Positions 44,589 to 57,049 of a stretch of 64,000 bases of DNA are shown piece after piece. The DNA is taken from NCBI RefSeq assembly GCF_020360975.1, contig NW_025408677.1:992001-1056000 (forward strand), given 5' to 3'. Made by a program: the position numbers and the translations under genes. The first letter of the stretch is position 1, and each line of letters opens with the position of its first letter. Origin of the DNA: Hirsutella rhossiliensis (Eukaryota; Ascomycota; Sordariomycetes; Hypocreales; Ophiocordycipitaceae). The notes beneath the pieces were generated by a model. The model searched no databases and was not told the origin of the DNA. It saw nothing but the letters and a program-made list of their open reading frames with translations.

Positions 44589-45062
44589 TCTCGCGAAGAG
44601 AGATACGAGAAGTGCATAAAAATGCACGAAGGTGAAATTAGAAGTAAGGGGTCGGACAGGCAGGGCAGAGGGATTTGATTCTTGCGGGGGCAGCAATAAA
44701 GGTAGGGGAGTGATTGTTGTATTTCCTTGATTGTCCTTCTTTCCTCTATCCAACGCCCTCTTTATACCCTTCTAGCATCTCAATTAACAAAGAAGATCCT
44801 GCTTAAAGAAGCCACTAATGTCCTTTCGACTACCGAGCTTTTGCCGGTTTTTCCTCCTTTCCAGCCGTTGCCGCACATCCGTCTTATCTCTCGCCACCTC
44901 TATAGGAAGCCATCGCTACTTCTGCTTCCCCTCATGCCCCACCCTCCTTTCTGCACCTCTTTAGCTCCTTCTTCCTTCTTCCACACCGGTGTTTTTCAGC
45001 TTCCTTAGACCCTCTTGCTAAGGATATCTCCGAGAACTGCGAAATCAGGCCACGCTTCGACA
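44589..45062 (-). repeat. 3' LTR of Copia-1
   Basis: 474 bp. Compared with the 5' LTR it lacks 12 bases spread over about nine sites, mostly one base from a homopolymer run, beside a handful of C/T differences. Confidence 0.9.
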
Positions 45063-45299
45063 CACCCCTTAGCTATGGCCTGCCCTAATAGTAAGGGCAT
45101 AGCTAATACGGCTTCAGGCTAGTGAGCGTATAGAGGAGGTTCTTAGCTCTGCACTTCTCCTTTACTCGAGAGCAGGGGCCCTTTGGTCCCTGGGCTCTTT
45201 AGACCTACTTAAGGAAAAGGGGCCTAAAGAGGGGAAAGTCCTATAAGAAAGGGGGGCCTTCTTAGAAGGGAAAAAACCTAATTAAAATAGGGGGGCCCT

Positions 45300-47200
45300 C
45301 TAAAGGGAAAAACCTCTTCCTTTTCTTCGGCTGCAGACGTCACCTTCTCGTACGTGCTATTAGCTCCTCTCGTAGACTCTTAAGGCGGGCCTCTAAGGAC
45401 AGCTTTTCTCGAACGTCTTCTAGCCCTATTTACTGTAAAAAGACAGCCAGCTTCTGCTTCGGCAGGGGCTTCGTAAGACCGTCGGCTTTTATCGATGCCG
45501 TTAGAACCCAACGGACGGAAATACGTCCCCTTTAGACCTCTTAGCGTAACTAATACTAGTGGATATCGATATGCCGTAGCCGGGTCGATAGCTTGCTGTT
45601 TTCCTCCGTAAGAATTCGTATAGTCTACGTGTTATCGCATTCTATAGCTAACGGGGACGGAATTTACAGTCGTAACGATATTAGTAGCCGGCTAAGGAAA
45701 ATCGCTTCTTTTAACGCTTCTAAAAGAGCTAGTAGCTCTGCCTCCGTACTAGAAGTTATAACGGTAGCCTGCTTCGAAGCTCTCTAAGCAATGGTTCCTC
45801 TAAAAAGGGACATAATATACCCCTATAAGCTCTTTCTGTCTAAGGAATTGTCCGCAAAGGACGAATCGCTCGAATAGAGGAAGATTTCGGCAGCTTGATT
45901 CCTTCCCTGCCCTCCTAGGCGCAGACTATATGATCTCGTTAAATAGAGATAAAGGATAGCTGTGTCTGCTACTTCTTAATGCCTAGGGCTAGGATTCTGG
46001 TTGTGCCTAGCTAGCTAGGAGACCGTAAAAGAGATATCCGGTCTAGTAGAAATAGCTGAAAAAAGCAGGGAGCCCACCTTCTATTAATATTAGTGTTTCT
46101 CTTGCTCCCTAGCTTAAAAGGACGGATTAGGCAAAAGCTCTTCGTCTAACATAGGCGTAGAGGGAAGCTTCTTATCGAGGGAATTAGGGAGGAATTTATA
46201 AGCGACCTTGTCGATATAGGCGTCTTAGGTAAGCTAGATTGTCCGTTAGGACCTATTCCTAAGGATTCGTATCCCTAGGAACCACTTTAGCTCCCCTAGC
46301 CTAGTCATCTTATACCTTTGTTGCAGGCCTCGTATAGCCTCCCTAGCATCAGCCTCTTCCTCTTTCGGGTAGGCCCAGATAATGTCGTCGACGTAGAAGA
46401 AGACCGTGATTTTACCCTTCTGCATTATACACGGTTCCTAAGGGACTTTCTTAAAGCCTAGGGCTTCGAGGGAACCTGTTAAATGCTGTTGCCAAAGAAG
46501 GGGTGATCTTCGTAGTCCGTATAGAGCTTTCCTAAGCCGTAGAACCTTTCCTAGCTATTAGAAGCCTGGTGGAAGGCGCATGTAGATAACTTCTTCTTCC
46601 TCGAGTGGGCAGTTAACAAAGGCGTTGACTACATCTATCTAATCGAGTTCGAGGTTAAATTCTGCTGCTATAGCTATAAGGGTCCGAAAAGACATCCTAG
46701 CTAGGGTGGTTGCCCTAGTAGGTAAATCCCCTTTTTCCTGTTGATTCCCATAGACAACTAGCCGGGCCTTGCACTTTTAAAGGAAGCCGTGTTTATCAGT
46801 CTTATAGATAAAGACCCACTTGCAGCTAAGGACCTGTTTTCCTCTTGCCTTTTCCTTAAGGACCTCTTCGAAAGACCCCATTTCTTCGTATGAGGCTAGG
46901 TGGTCTTTCTGGGCCTGGAAAAACTAGTCTCTAAAGGGGTGTCTTTCTAGCTGCTTCTGGTTTGCTGGTGGGTCCGGGAGGTCTCTTTTATGTACCTTCC
47001 TTGCTGATACTGGCTTGAAAAGCCGGCCTGCTGTGAACGCTCCGTAGGAACCGTCTTCTATTGGTGTTAGGTAGAAGTCGGAAAAACGATCGAAATAGGG
47101 GAGAAACTAGTCTTCTTTCGTATCGGGCCCTATACCTTCCTTTGCTTCTCGAAGCAGGGATAAAAAGGCAGCCGGGTAATCCTTCGAGAGAGGTGCCTTT
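45300..47200 (-). pseudogene. Copia-1 reverse transcriptase and RNase H
   Basis: The RT active site is intact at about 46,380-46,415 (ITVFFYVDDIIWA). RNase H lies at about 45,330-45,990. The frame is interrupted by TAG/TGA at Trp/Gln sites and by indels, so no full-length protein is possible as assembled. Confidence 0.75.
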
Positions 47201-47499
47201 CCCACCCCCTTAGGGGTCGAGACGGGAAGACTGACTAAGAAAGCTGCTTCTAGATCTTCTTCTTCCGTAAGAGGAGGCGTAGGTAGGCAGGCGTATTCCA
47301 GCTCTACCGCTTTCCTATAGTCTCCTTCTTCGTCTAGATCATCTGATCTAGCAGCTTCCTCTTCTTCTTCTTCCTCGAAGTCGGCGTTATCCTCTACTGC
47401 TTCGACGTCGGTTTCTTCTTCCGTTTCCTCGTCTAGGGCCTCTTCTTAAGACTATTGGGAAGGGGGGATTTGGATCTTCTGAATTAGCTAACGTTGTGA

Positions 47500-48700
47500 G
47501 AGTAAGAGGGGCTGTTGATCCCTCTTTCCGTCGAAGAAGCTAGATTCGTCGAAAATCACATCCCTAGTCGAAATAACCTTCCGTAGAAGAGGAATCTAGA
47601 TCCGGAAGATATTCGTAGAATTATAACCAACGAGGTAACCAACAAAGGCTCTAGGATCAAGCTTTCTTTTCTTCTTCCTTTTTAGCTGTGCATCGGCAGT
47701 CATTGCGTATGCCTTGCAGCCGTAGGCACGAAGGTAGGCTAGCGAGGCCCTTTTCTTCGTAAAGAGCTCGAGGGGGGATTTCCAGTCTGTTCCTTGGTTT
47801 AGTTCCCTAGGGTCCTTAGGGTCCCTCGGGGTCCGGTTCCGAAGGTAACAGGCGGTCTCAACGACTTCCCTCCAAAGGTCGTAGGGAAGCCTCGCAGCAA
47901 GTCTCATCGTACGGGCCCTTTCTATCACAGCACCCCCTGATCTTTCTGCCCCTCCGTTCTAGGCCTGGGTATTCGGTGCTAACGGGAGGGGTAAAATGCC
48001 CCTTTTTCGAAGCCACTTTAAGATATTTTTCGTAAATAGCTCTCCGTCAGACCGTATCTTCTTTACCTTATAGCCAAAGTGGGAATTCATCCAGTTAACG
48101 AAGTCCCGGAGGGCAGACCAGTTATGCTTGCTTAGGTAGGTCCGTAAGAAATAGGGGAAAACCATCCCTGAAAAAGCGTCTGTGAAAAACATCACTCTGA
48201 CGAAGCTTTCCTAATCCCTAGAGACGTCGGTCCAATCGACCTAAATTTCCTCACACGGCTGGTCCGGCCGTATTGGGGTCCGTCTGGAAATTCGTCTCCT
48301 GGTCTTCCCTTGGCCGCAGTATTCGCATTCGACGGTCTTTGGTCCCCTTATTCGTACGCCCTGTTGTTGTCCTAGCTTATATAAAGCTAAGGGGCCTAGG
48401 TGACTTAGTCGTGCGTGCCAAAGAATGCCGTCTCCTTGGGCTGCTAGAAGAGGGTCCTTTGTGGTAGACCTATTCCTCCTAGCAGGGAAAGCTGACTTCT
48501 CGAGAGGTTCCTTCCTAAGGATAGGTCGGAATTCGAGAATAAATTAACCGAATTTTTCCTCGATAAGCCTAATAGTCTGATTCTTCTAGACTAGCCTCGT
48601 AGGCTCAGACGTCGTATCCTAGAAGATTCCTTCCTTTCGAAGAAGGCGGAAGGAAATCAGGCTCGTTGAAAATCGAGGGCAAAAAGCTACCCTTTTTCTT
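47500..48700 (-). pseudogene. Copia-1 integrase
   Basis: Two open stretches, 48,195-47,959 and 47,928-47,596, carry MFFTDAFSGMVFPYFLR (core with the first catalytic Asp region), then KIRSDGELF with the second Asp. The segment RTMRLAARLPYDLWREVVE follows, the common copia region after the third catalytic residue. A frame change lies between the two stretches near 47,930-47,960. Confidence 0.75.
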
Positions 48701-48789
48701 CGAAGAATTCGTATAGATCCGTTAGGTAATTTCATCGTGAAATTCACCCTTCCGTATCCCTCTATCCGTACGGTTAATTCCCCGGCAAT

Positions 48790-48890
48790 AAGGTATTCCC
48801 TCCGTGCCTTCTTAAAGGACCGGAATCGTGAGAGTGTATTGCAGATGTCGAGGGAAGCACCAGAGTCAAGGATAGCTGATTTTTGTAGGG
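48790..48890 (-). pseudogene. Copia-1 aspartic protease active site
   Basis: Minus-strand AILDSGASLDICN at about 48,885-48,840 contains the DSGA catalytic motif, intact. In Copia-4 the same position (57,173-57,215) has been mutated by RIP. Confidence 0.7.
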
Positions 48891-49139
48891 GATAATCGGA
48901 GGGCTCTAACGGTTGGTCTTGGCCTTGTTGATCCGTAGGGAAGACAAAGGCCGGATTTGCTATACCAACGATTTTTCCTCGAATTTGCGGCTCGAATAGG
49001 GGCAGCGGCGTTAGTTACTATTTCTTAGCAACCCGAATCTCGTCTATCTTCTTCTGCAACGAGGGGTCCTCCTTAAGAGACTGTTGTACTATTTCTCGTA
49101 GCCTCTTTGAAGGGTTGATTCCTTCGGGTCGGTTTTCCT

Positions 49140-50215
49140 CGAAGACCTGCCAGCAGTCTTCCAGCCGATGGGGCTTTTTGCATGCTTGGCAGGTAGGTCG
49201 ATTCCTTCTCGTACGTTGTCTCTTCGAGGAATCCTCGTCCCGGTCCGGAAGGTCTGCTTGAAAACCCCCCCTTTTTACCCCTTGTTGCTGATTTTGACGA
49301 AGAGGTTCGATTTCGACTAGTTCCCTGATTTTTCGACTAACGGACTGAAAGGTCCATTGGGGGACTAGTCGGGCCGGTCTGACTGACGGGACCGGGGCCG
49401 GGCCCGGAGCAAGAGGCGGAGCCGGGGCCGGGCCTAGGGCAGCCGTTGATGACGGTGTGGGGCTGCAGCAGCTGCAGGGGCAGCAGGTCGAGCCGTCTGG
49501 GTCGAGTGCTGGCCACGAAGGAATAAGACTGCTTGCTGTTGTACTCTGGCAGCCTCTTCGTCTAGTTCCCGGCTAGCTTCTCGAAAGATAGTCGAGTAAC
49601 CGTCACTAATAGGCTTTATTAGCAGAGATATATCCCGTAGCCACTGGCCAGAAAGAGCTTCTGTAAGGAAGTATTGATTAGCTTCCTCGAGGATTTCTTC
49701 CTACTTAGCTAGCCACGAAGAAGCTAGCAGGTTCCTAGCAAAAAAGGCTCCTAGGTGGGCCGTATAGGTCTTCCTAATACGGTTAGTTATATGGCCCCTC
49801 GAGGGAGCTGTCGAGGTCTCGAGCTTTAAAAGCCACTGCCTAGGAGTCTCTTCTTCTCGAAGAGTAATTAGCTTTGCGGCACTAACGGATTCCGTTATCG
49901 CCGTGCGTGCAGCAGTTAGCAACTTCGTCTCGTAAAGGTATTCTTTACGGTGACTCTCGTAGTCACCTAAGGCAGCAGAAAAAGCTCTCTATTATGCAGA
50001 GGTTAGCTCGGAGAAGAGGGTAGCTCCCTCTGCAAAATCCGTTGCCCTAGGACGAAGAGGGGGCTCGAGAGGGTCCTGCTTGTCAGAGAAGACCAAATTG
50101 TGGATGGTTCTGTCCACACGAGCCCGTAGCTCCTTTACCCATTTATCCCAATCTTAGGGCTCTGCAAGAATCGTCCTACGGACCGTAGGGGTGGCAGAGT
50201 CGTTTTTCGATATCG
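49140..50215 (-). pseudogene. Copia-1 gag with CCHC zinc knuckle
   Basis: The frame starts near 50,215 (now ATA), runs with few stops through an open part (49,922-49,701) and an Ala/Pro/Gly-rich linker. It reaches the knuckle CQACKKPHRLEDC (CX2CX4HX4C) at about 49,195-49,150, in a shifted frame. Confidence 0.7.
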
Positions 50216-50360
50216 TTGCGGAAGAGGGGGGGGCAGAAAAGTCGGTTAAAAATCGGCTTTTCTAGTAAGAGGGGTAAAAGGAAGCCACGAGGGGTGCAAG
50301 AAAGGTGCCTTTTGCAGCAGCCGGAAGGTACAGGAATACTATTCCTCCCGGGCTCATAAC

Positions 50361-50846
50361 TCTCGCGAAGAGAGATGCGAGAAGTGCATAAAAATGCACG
50401 AAGGTGAAATTGGAAGTAAGGGGTCGGACAGGCAGGGCAGAGGGATTTGATTCTTGCGGGGGCAGCAATAAAGGTAGGGGAGTGATTGTTGTATTTTCTT
50501 GATTGTCCTTCTTTCCTCTATCTAACGCCCCTCTTTATACCCTTCTAGCATCTCAATTAACAAAGAAGATCCTGCTTAAAGAAGCCACTAATGTCCTTTC
50601 GACTACCGAGCTTTTTGCCGGTTTTTCCCCTCCTTTCCAGCCGTTGCCGGCACATCCGTCTTATCTCTCGCCACCTCTATAGGAAGCCATCGCCACTTCT
50701 GCTTCCCCTCATGCCCCCACCCTCCTTTCTGCACCTCTTTTCAGCTCCTTCTTCCTTCTTCCACACCGGGTGTTTTTTAGCTTCCTTAGACCCTCTTGCT
50801 AAGGGATATCTCCGAGAACTGCGAAATCAGGCCACGCTTCGCGACA
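50361..50846 (-). repeat. 5' LTR of Copia-1
   Basis: 486 bp, starts (minus strand) tgtcgcgaagc and ends cttcgcgaga. It is the best preserved copy of this LTR in the window and the reference for the other copia LTRs. Confidence 0.9.
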
Positions 50847-50851
50847 ATAAT

Positions 50852-53800
50852 ACTAATAAATTCCATTAAAAAACCTACCTTATACCCTTCCTTCCCCTCT
50901 ATTATATAGTCTTATATAATTCCTTAATTTCTTAAAATTCCGCTTTTACTTATATACCTTAAGAGGTTATAAGCCCGGCTTACTCCTTTTAAGCTAGGAA
51001 ATTAACTTATACCTTTAAAATTTCCTTATTTTAATACCCGATTAAAATTCCTTTCGAAAATCCCCTTAACGACTTTATTAACCTTTCTACGCTCTTAAAC
51101 TCCTACTTAGACTTCTCGATCCCTATAAACGAAATAATACTAAATTTATATAAAATAAGTAGATAAAAAGAATATAAATTCTCTAGACTTAAAGTAAATT
51201 TAAATTATACTTTTTAGACTTTAAGGATAAGAGCTATCCTTACTAAGGAAAAGCTTATCGTTATATTAAAGTAAGAAAACTATATAAAGACTATAGAAGC
51301 TTTATCTTAGATTTTTCTTTAAGTTAAAGATAGCCCTTTAATATAAATTAAGCATTTAATAAATACTAAAGCTACTTAGGATAAGCTTATAAAGCTATAT
51401 AATCTATTAAATTTCTCGTCGAATTATTTACTTATAAAGCAGCTCTTTAATCTTAGTCTCTTAAGCTTTAATTTAGAGAAATACCTTTATAAGGTAAAGA
51501 AAATCTATAAGGATTTAAAATCCCGTAATATAGAAATTCTAAAGGTTATCCTTATAGTATAGATTCTTAATTATATTAATAAGGAATTTAAAAGCTATAT
51601 TATAAATATTACGTAGAGCCTTAGGTATAATTCTATAGTATTTACCCTCGAATCCTTTATAGCTAGTCTTTTAAACGAAGTTAAAAGAATAATAGATATA
51701 GATAAATCTTTAGAGAAAACCTTCTTAATATAAAGGAAGCCTTAGAAATCGTATAGAATTTTTATAGATACTCCTTATTAAAGGAATATAAAAAACCAGG
51801 GCATTTTATAGTAAATTACTATAAATTATACCTAAATAAGGCTCCTACTTATTAGGTTTTAAATAAAGGAAAAAAGGACGATAGGACTCGAATTTCTAAG
51901 AAGAGAAAATCTTCTTTTTCTTCTTTTTCTCTTTTTAGGAAGAAATCCCCTTTTAGTAGTATTTCTACTACTAATAAAAGAAGAAAGGCTCGAATTACTA
52001 AGCTAGATTCCGATTTAGATAATAGTAATAAGGTCTTAAATATAGCTTTATAAGAAGAAAATATAGACCTAGATATCGACCTTAGATATATATATAAGGG
52101 TTAGGCCTTAGATAGGTCTATAAGGATTTAAAGGTAATTTTAACCTCTATAAATACCCCTATAGTAAACGCTAATAAAGACTCTCTTTTAGGACCTTTAA
52201 AAGCCTTAATTCTAAGAATAAAGGAATTAGTCTTAAAGGTAAGAAAAGAAGGATTTCCTAGTTATAAGAATAAAAGGATCTTTAATTTTATTTATAATAC
52301 CAGAGCTACTAAGTATATAGTATTAAATAAGAATTTCCTTATTAACTATAAAGAAATTAAGTCTAAGGTTTACTAAGGAAAAGCTTCCTTTATATTAGTA
52401 AAAGGAAAGGGGGATTTAGTATTTAAGTTCCTATATAATAGTAAAAGGTATATCCTTTAAGAGTACTTTTATATACCTAAATTAAGGGTAAATATACTAT
52501 CTTAATCTTATTTTAATAATACCTATGCCTTAATAGGAGGAAATAAAGTCCTTTTATTAGATAATAAAGCTAAGGTCCTTACTAAAGGATTTCTTAGAAA
52601 TAAATTATATTATATTCCTATAGAACCTTTATTAGAAAGCTAATTAATCCTTATTATATTTTTAAAGGTAAAGGATATAGATTTTTATACTTAGTACTTA
52701 CGCTTAAGGTATATAAATAGTAGGGCTATTTTAGAAATATTAAAAAGATATAATAAGGATATAAAAATACTTCTAAAAAAGGAAAATAAAATAAGGTAGT
52801 GCGAAATATATATTAAAGCTAAAGCAACGAATAAGGTTAATAAATAACCTTTATATAAGTTATATTTTTATTTAGAAAAATAGTATTAGATATTTAAGGG
52901 CTAATTAAAGTACTTACTTATAATAAATATTACTATTATATTTCTTTCCTAGATATAGGAACCTAATATCTAGAAATAAACCTTCTTCGAAAAAAGGGGG
53001 AAGCTTTAAATAGGTTCCTAGAGTTTAAAAATAAAGTAGAAAATAACCCTAAAAATACTAGGATTAAAGAAGTATTTTCTAATAATACTAAAGAATTTAT
53101 ATATAAAATAAAGCTTTACTATAAAAAGGAAGGAATTACCTTTAATTCTAGTCCTCCTAGGACGCTAGAATCTTATAGTAGAATTAAAATAATAAATCGT
53201 ACTATATTAGAAAAAGTATAAGAACTTTTATTTACTACTATACTTCTTAAATACTTATAAGGAGAAGCTGTTTTAATAGCTACCTATTTATATAATAGAT
53301 TACTATATTCTATAGTAGGATTTAAAAGTCCTATAAAAAAGAGGGATAGTATAATACTACCTTTTAAGACCTTAAATAAAATTAAGACCTTTAAAAGCCT
53401 TATATATTATATAAATAAAGACTATAAAGATAAGCTATATAATAGAGCTTTTAATAGAATAATAGTAGGCTATTTAGAAAATATATATAAAATCTAAGAA
53501 TTTTCTAAGAGAAAGATTACTATCTTTAGAGAAATTACTATACTAGAAAATAAATTTATAGAAAATCTAGAAATTTCTAGTAATAATAATACCTTTGATT
53601 TTAATTTTAATCTAAATAAAGATAAGCTAGAAAGCTATATCCTTATAATAAAAGCTACTAAAGAACCTAGAAATAAAAGTCCCTTACCCTTTATAAAAAA
53701 AGAGTTTTATATAATAATCCTATTTTAACTATTAATAAGATAGTAGTAGAATTACTTAAGAAGCTAGAAGGGTTTAATTCTAACTATATTAAATACCTTA

Positions 53801-55146
53801 ACGTTAATTTATTTTTAAACTATAATTATAGAGAGTTAATTCTAGTAAGTATAGAAAATTAAGATCTAAAAATTCTAAAGACTTATAAATAGGTAATAAA
53901 TAGCCCTAAAGTAGTATTTTAAAAAGAAGCTATAATTAGGGAAATAATCCTACTAATTAAATATAAAACTTAGGAATTTTCCTACCTCCTTAAGGATAGG
54001 GAGGCTATAGGAGGCCGCTAGGTCTATACTATTAAGAAGAATAGTTAAAATAATATAATAAAATATAAAGCCCGTTTTATAATATAGAGATTTAAGTAGA
54101 TCTATAGCTTAGATTTCCTAAATACCTTCTTAACTATAGCTAGACCTAAATCTATTAGAATTCTACTTATTTTAGCTATTATCTATAAATTTAAAGCCTT
54201 ATAAATAAATATAATAAATGCCTTTATATATACTAATATAAATAGCGAAGTATATATCGATCTTCCTATAGGCTACGAAGAATACGCTCTTAAAGAATAT
54301 TATTTAAAATATAGATTAGCTTATAAAGCTAAAGGAATTAAATTAACTAAATTCCTAGACCTATATAAAACCGGTTAAATTAAAGCAAAGCTAAAGAAAG
54401 TATTATATAGCCTAAAATAAAGTCCTAAGCTCTAGTATAATTATTTAAAAATTATACTTAATAAACTTAGATTTCTTCCTCTTTTAATAGATAAAGTAGT
54501 ATTTATAAATAAGGACTATAGTATAGCCTTAGTAATTTACGTTAACGACTTTCTTATAGTAGGGCCCGTTAAATCTATAATAGAAGAAAGATTATTTAAA
54601 GAATTATTTAAATTCCTAGATTTTACTATCTTAAGAGATATAAAAGACTTTTTAGGTTTAAATATTACAGTAAACCGTGATAATAAAGTGCTATATATAT
54701 CCTAAGAAAATTATACTTTAAATAAATAAAAGGAATTTAATAAAGAAGGCTTAGGAATTTCGAATTTACTTACTATAGTAAGCTTTAAGCTTATAAAAGT
54801 AAAGGAATTACCGTTTAAGGAAGATATATTATAATTTTAGAAAGAAATAGGATCTTTATTATAGGTATCCTTATTTACTAGGCTATATATCTTATATTCT
54901 ATAATCTCCTATACTAGGTTTACGGCTAAGCCCGACTAAATATATTTTAAGGCTTTAAATATAATTTAGAATTATTTAAATAAATTCCCTAGCCTAAAGA
55001 TTAAATATAATTATAATATCCCCTTTACTTATCTATATATAAAGGGATTTACTAACTCTAGCTAAGCGTTAGATTTAATAGACGGAAAATCCTTTTCTAG
55101 TTACTATTTTAATATATATAATAGTATAATAAGCTAGGCTTACTTT
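50852..55146 (+). mobile_element. Copia-3: RIPped Ty1/copia element, main body
   Basis: Gag (about 50,870-52,090) has a CCHC-type knuckle near 51,790-51,830 (KPGHF with flanking Cys now Tyr). Then come the pre-integrase region (about 52,690-52,860), integrase (about 52,900-53,520), RT (about 54,090-54,720) and the start of RNase H. The RT has YVNDFLIVG (YVDD with one RIP change) at about 54,540-54,565. RNase H breaks at 55,146 exactly where Copia-4 is inserted and resumes at 63,587/63,592. It is a different copia family from Copia-1, 2, 4 and 5. Confidence 0.8.
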
Positions 55147-55632
55147 TATCGTAAAGCGTAGATTAAATTTATAGTTCTTAGAGATATCCCTTAGTAAAAG
55201 GGACTAAGGAAGCTAAAAACACTTAGTATAGAAAAAGGAAGAAGGAGCTAAAAAGAGGTATAAAAAGGAGGGTAAGGGTATAAGGGGAAGTATAAGTAGT
55301 AATAGCTTCTTATAGAAGTAGCGAGAGATAAGATAGATATACTAGTAACGGCTAAAAAGGAGGGGGAAAACTAGTAAAAAGCTCGGTAGTTAAAAGGATA
55401 TTAGTAGCTTCTTTAAGTAGGATCTTCTTTATTAATTAAGATACTAAATAGGTATAAAGAAAGGCGTTAAATAAAAGAAAGAAGGATAATTAAAGTAATA
55501 TAATAATTATTCCCCTACTATAATTACTACCCCTATAAGAATTAAATATCTCTATCCTACCTATCCGACCCCTTACTTTTAATTTTACCTTTATATATTT
55601 TATATATACTTTTTATATCTCTCTTTATAAGA
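55147..55632 (+). repeat. 5' LTR of Copia-4
   Basis: 486 bp, RIPped. The following bases equal the Copia-1 leader after its 5' LTR. Confidence 0.85.
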
Positions 55633-55779
55633 GTTATAAGCCTAAGAGGAATAGTATTCCTATACCTTCTAGGTATTATAAAAGGTACCTTTCTTATATC
55701 CCTTATAGCTTCCTTTTACCCCTCTTACTAAAAAAGCCGATTTTTACCTAACTTTTCTACCCTTCCCTATAATAATAAT

Positions 55780-57010
55780 AAAAAATAACTCTACCGCCCC
55801 TATAGTCTATAGGACGATTCTTATAAAGCCTTAAGATTAAGATAAGTAAGTAAAGGAGCTATAGGCTTATATAGATAGAACTATTTATAATTTAGTCTTC
55901 TTTAATAAGTAGGACCCTCTTAAACCCCCTCTTTATCCTAGGGTAATAGATTTTATAGAGGGAGCTTCCCTCTTCTTTAAGCTAACCTCTAAATAATAGA
56001 GAGCTTTTTCTACTACCTTAGGTAACTATAAGAGTTACTATAAGGAATACCTTTATAAGATAAAGCTACTAACTAATATATATATAGTAATAATAGAATC
56101 TATTAGTACTATAAAGCTAATCTCTCTTTAAGAGGAAAAGACTCTTAGGTAGTTGCTTTTAAAGCTTAAGACCTTAATAGCTCCCTTAAGGGGCTATATA
56201 ACTAACCGTATTAAGAAGACCTATATAGTATACCTAGGAGCTTTTTCTACTAGGAACTTACTAGCTTCTTTATAGCTAGCTAAGTAAGAAGAAATCCTTA
56301 AGGAAGCTAACTAATACTTACTTATAAAAGCTCTTTCTAGCTAGTAGCTATAGAATATATCTCTACTAATAAAGCCTATTAGTAATAGTTACTTAACTAT
56401 CTTTTAAGAGGCTAGCTAGGAACTAAATAAAGAAGATATTAAAGTATAATAGTAAGTAGTCTTATTCCTTTATAGCTAGCACTTAACTTAGACGGCTCGA
56501 CCTACTGCCCTTATAGCTGCTATAGCCCTTATTATTAAGGCCCTTACTATTATAGCTATTACTCCTTTAGCTCCTCCTCCCTCGAGAGCCTCAACTATAT
56601 CTTTAACGGCTGCCTTAGTCCCGGTCCCGGCTCCGCCTTCTACTATAGGCCCGGTCCCGTTAGTTAGACCGGCCCGACTAGTCCCTTAATAGACCTTTTA
56701 GTCTATTAGTCGAAAAATTAAGGAACTAATCGAAATCGAACCTCTTCGTTATAATTAGTAATAAGGGGTAAAAAGGGGGGGTTTTTAAGTAGACCTTCTA
56801 AAAAGGGATAAGGACTCCTAAAAGAAATAACGTATAAGGAGGAATCGACCTACCTACTAAGTATATAAAAAGCCCTATTAACTAGAAGACTACTAGTAGG
56901 TCTTTAAGGAAAACCGACTTAAAGAAGTTAACCCTTTAAAGAGGCTATAAGAAACGATATAATAGTCTCTTAAGGAGGACCCCTTATTATAAAAGAAGAT
57001 AGATAAGATT
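55780..57010 (+). pseudogene. Copia-4 gag
   Basis: Colinear with Copia-1 gag, including the Ala/Pro-rich linker near 56,500-56,700 and the knuckle region near 56,860. All frames contain RIP stops. Confidence 0.7.
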
Positions 57011-57049
57011 TAGGTTACTAAGAAATAGTAACTAATAACGCCGCTGCTT

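Larger units (their letters stand above)
44589..50846 (-). mobile_element. Copia-1: complete Ty1/copia element, least RIPped (6,258 bp)
   Basis: Flanked by ataat on both sides (44,584-44,588 and 50,847-50,851). LTRs 50,361-50,846 (5', 486 bp) and 44,589-45,062 (3', 474 bp). Minus-strand order: gag with zinc knuckle, protease, integrase, RT, RNase H, i.e. the copia order with integrase before RT. Frames are broken by scattered stops and indels, but catalytic motifs of protease and RT survive. It is inserted near the start of the gag of Copia-3. Confidence 0.92.

Noticed and set aside
44532..45008. ORFs on both strands over the Copia-1 3' LTR (and likewise 50,262-50,869)
   Set aside because: They lie in the LTR, recur only because the LTR is repeated, and shift frame between the two copies.
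45593..45787. Plus-strand ORF of 64 codons
   Set aside because: Antisense to the Copia-1 RNase H region, with no support in the other copies.
48273..48467. Plus-strand ORF of 64 codons
   Set aside because: Antisense shadow of the Copia-1 integrase.
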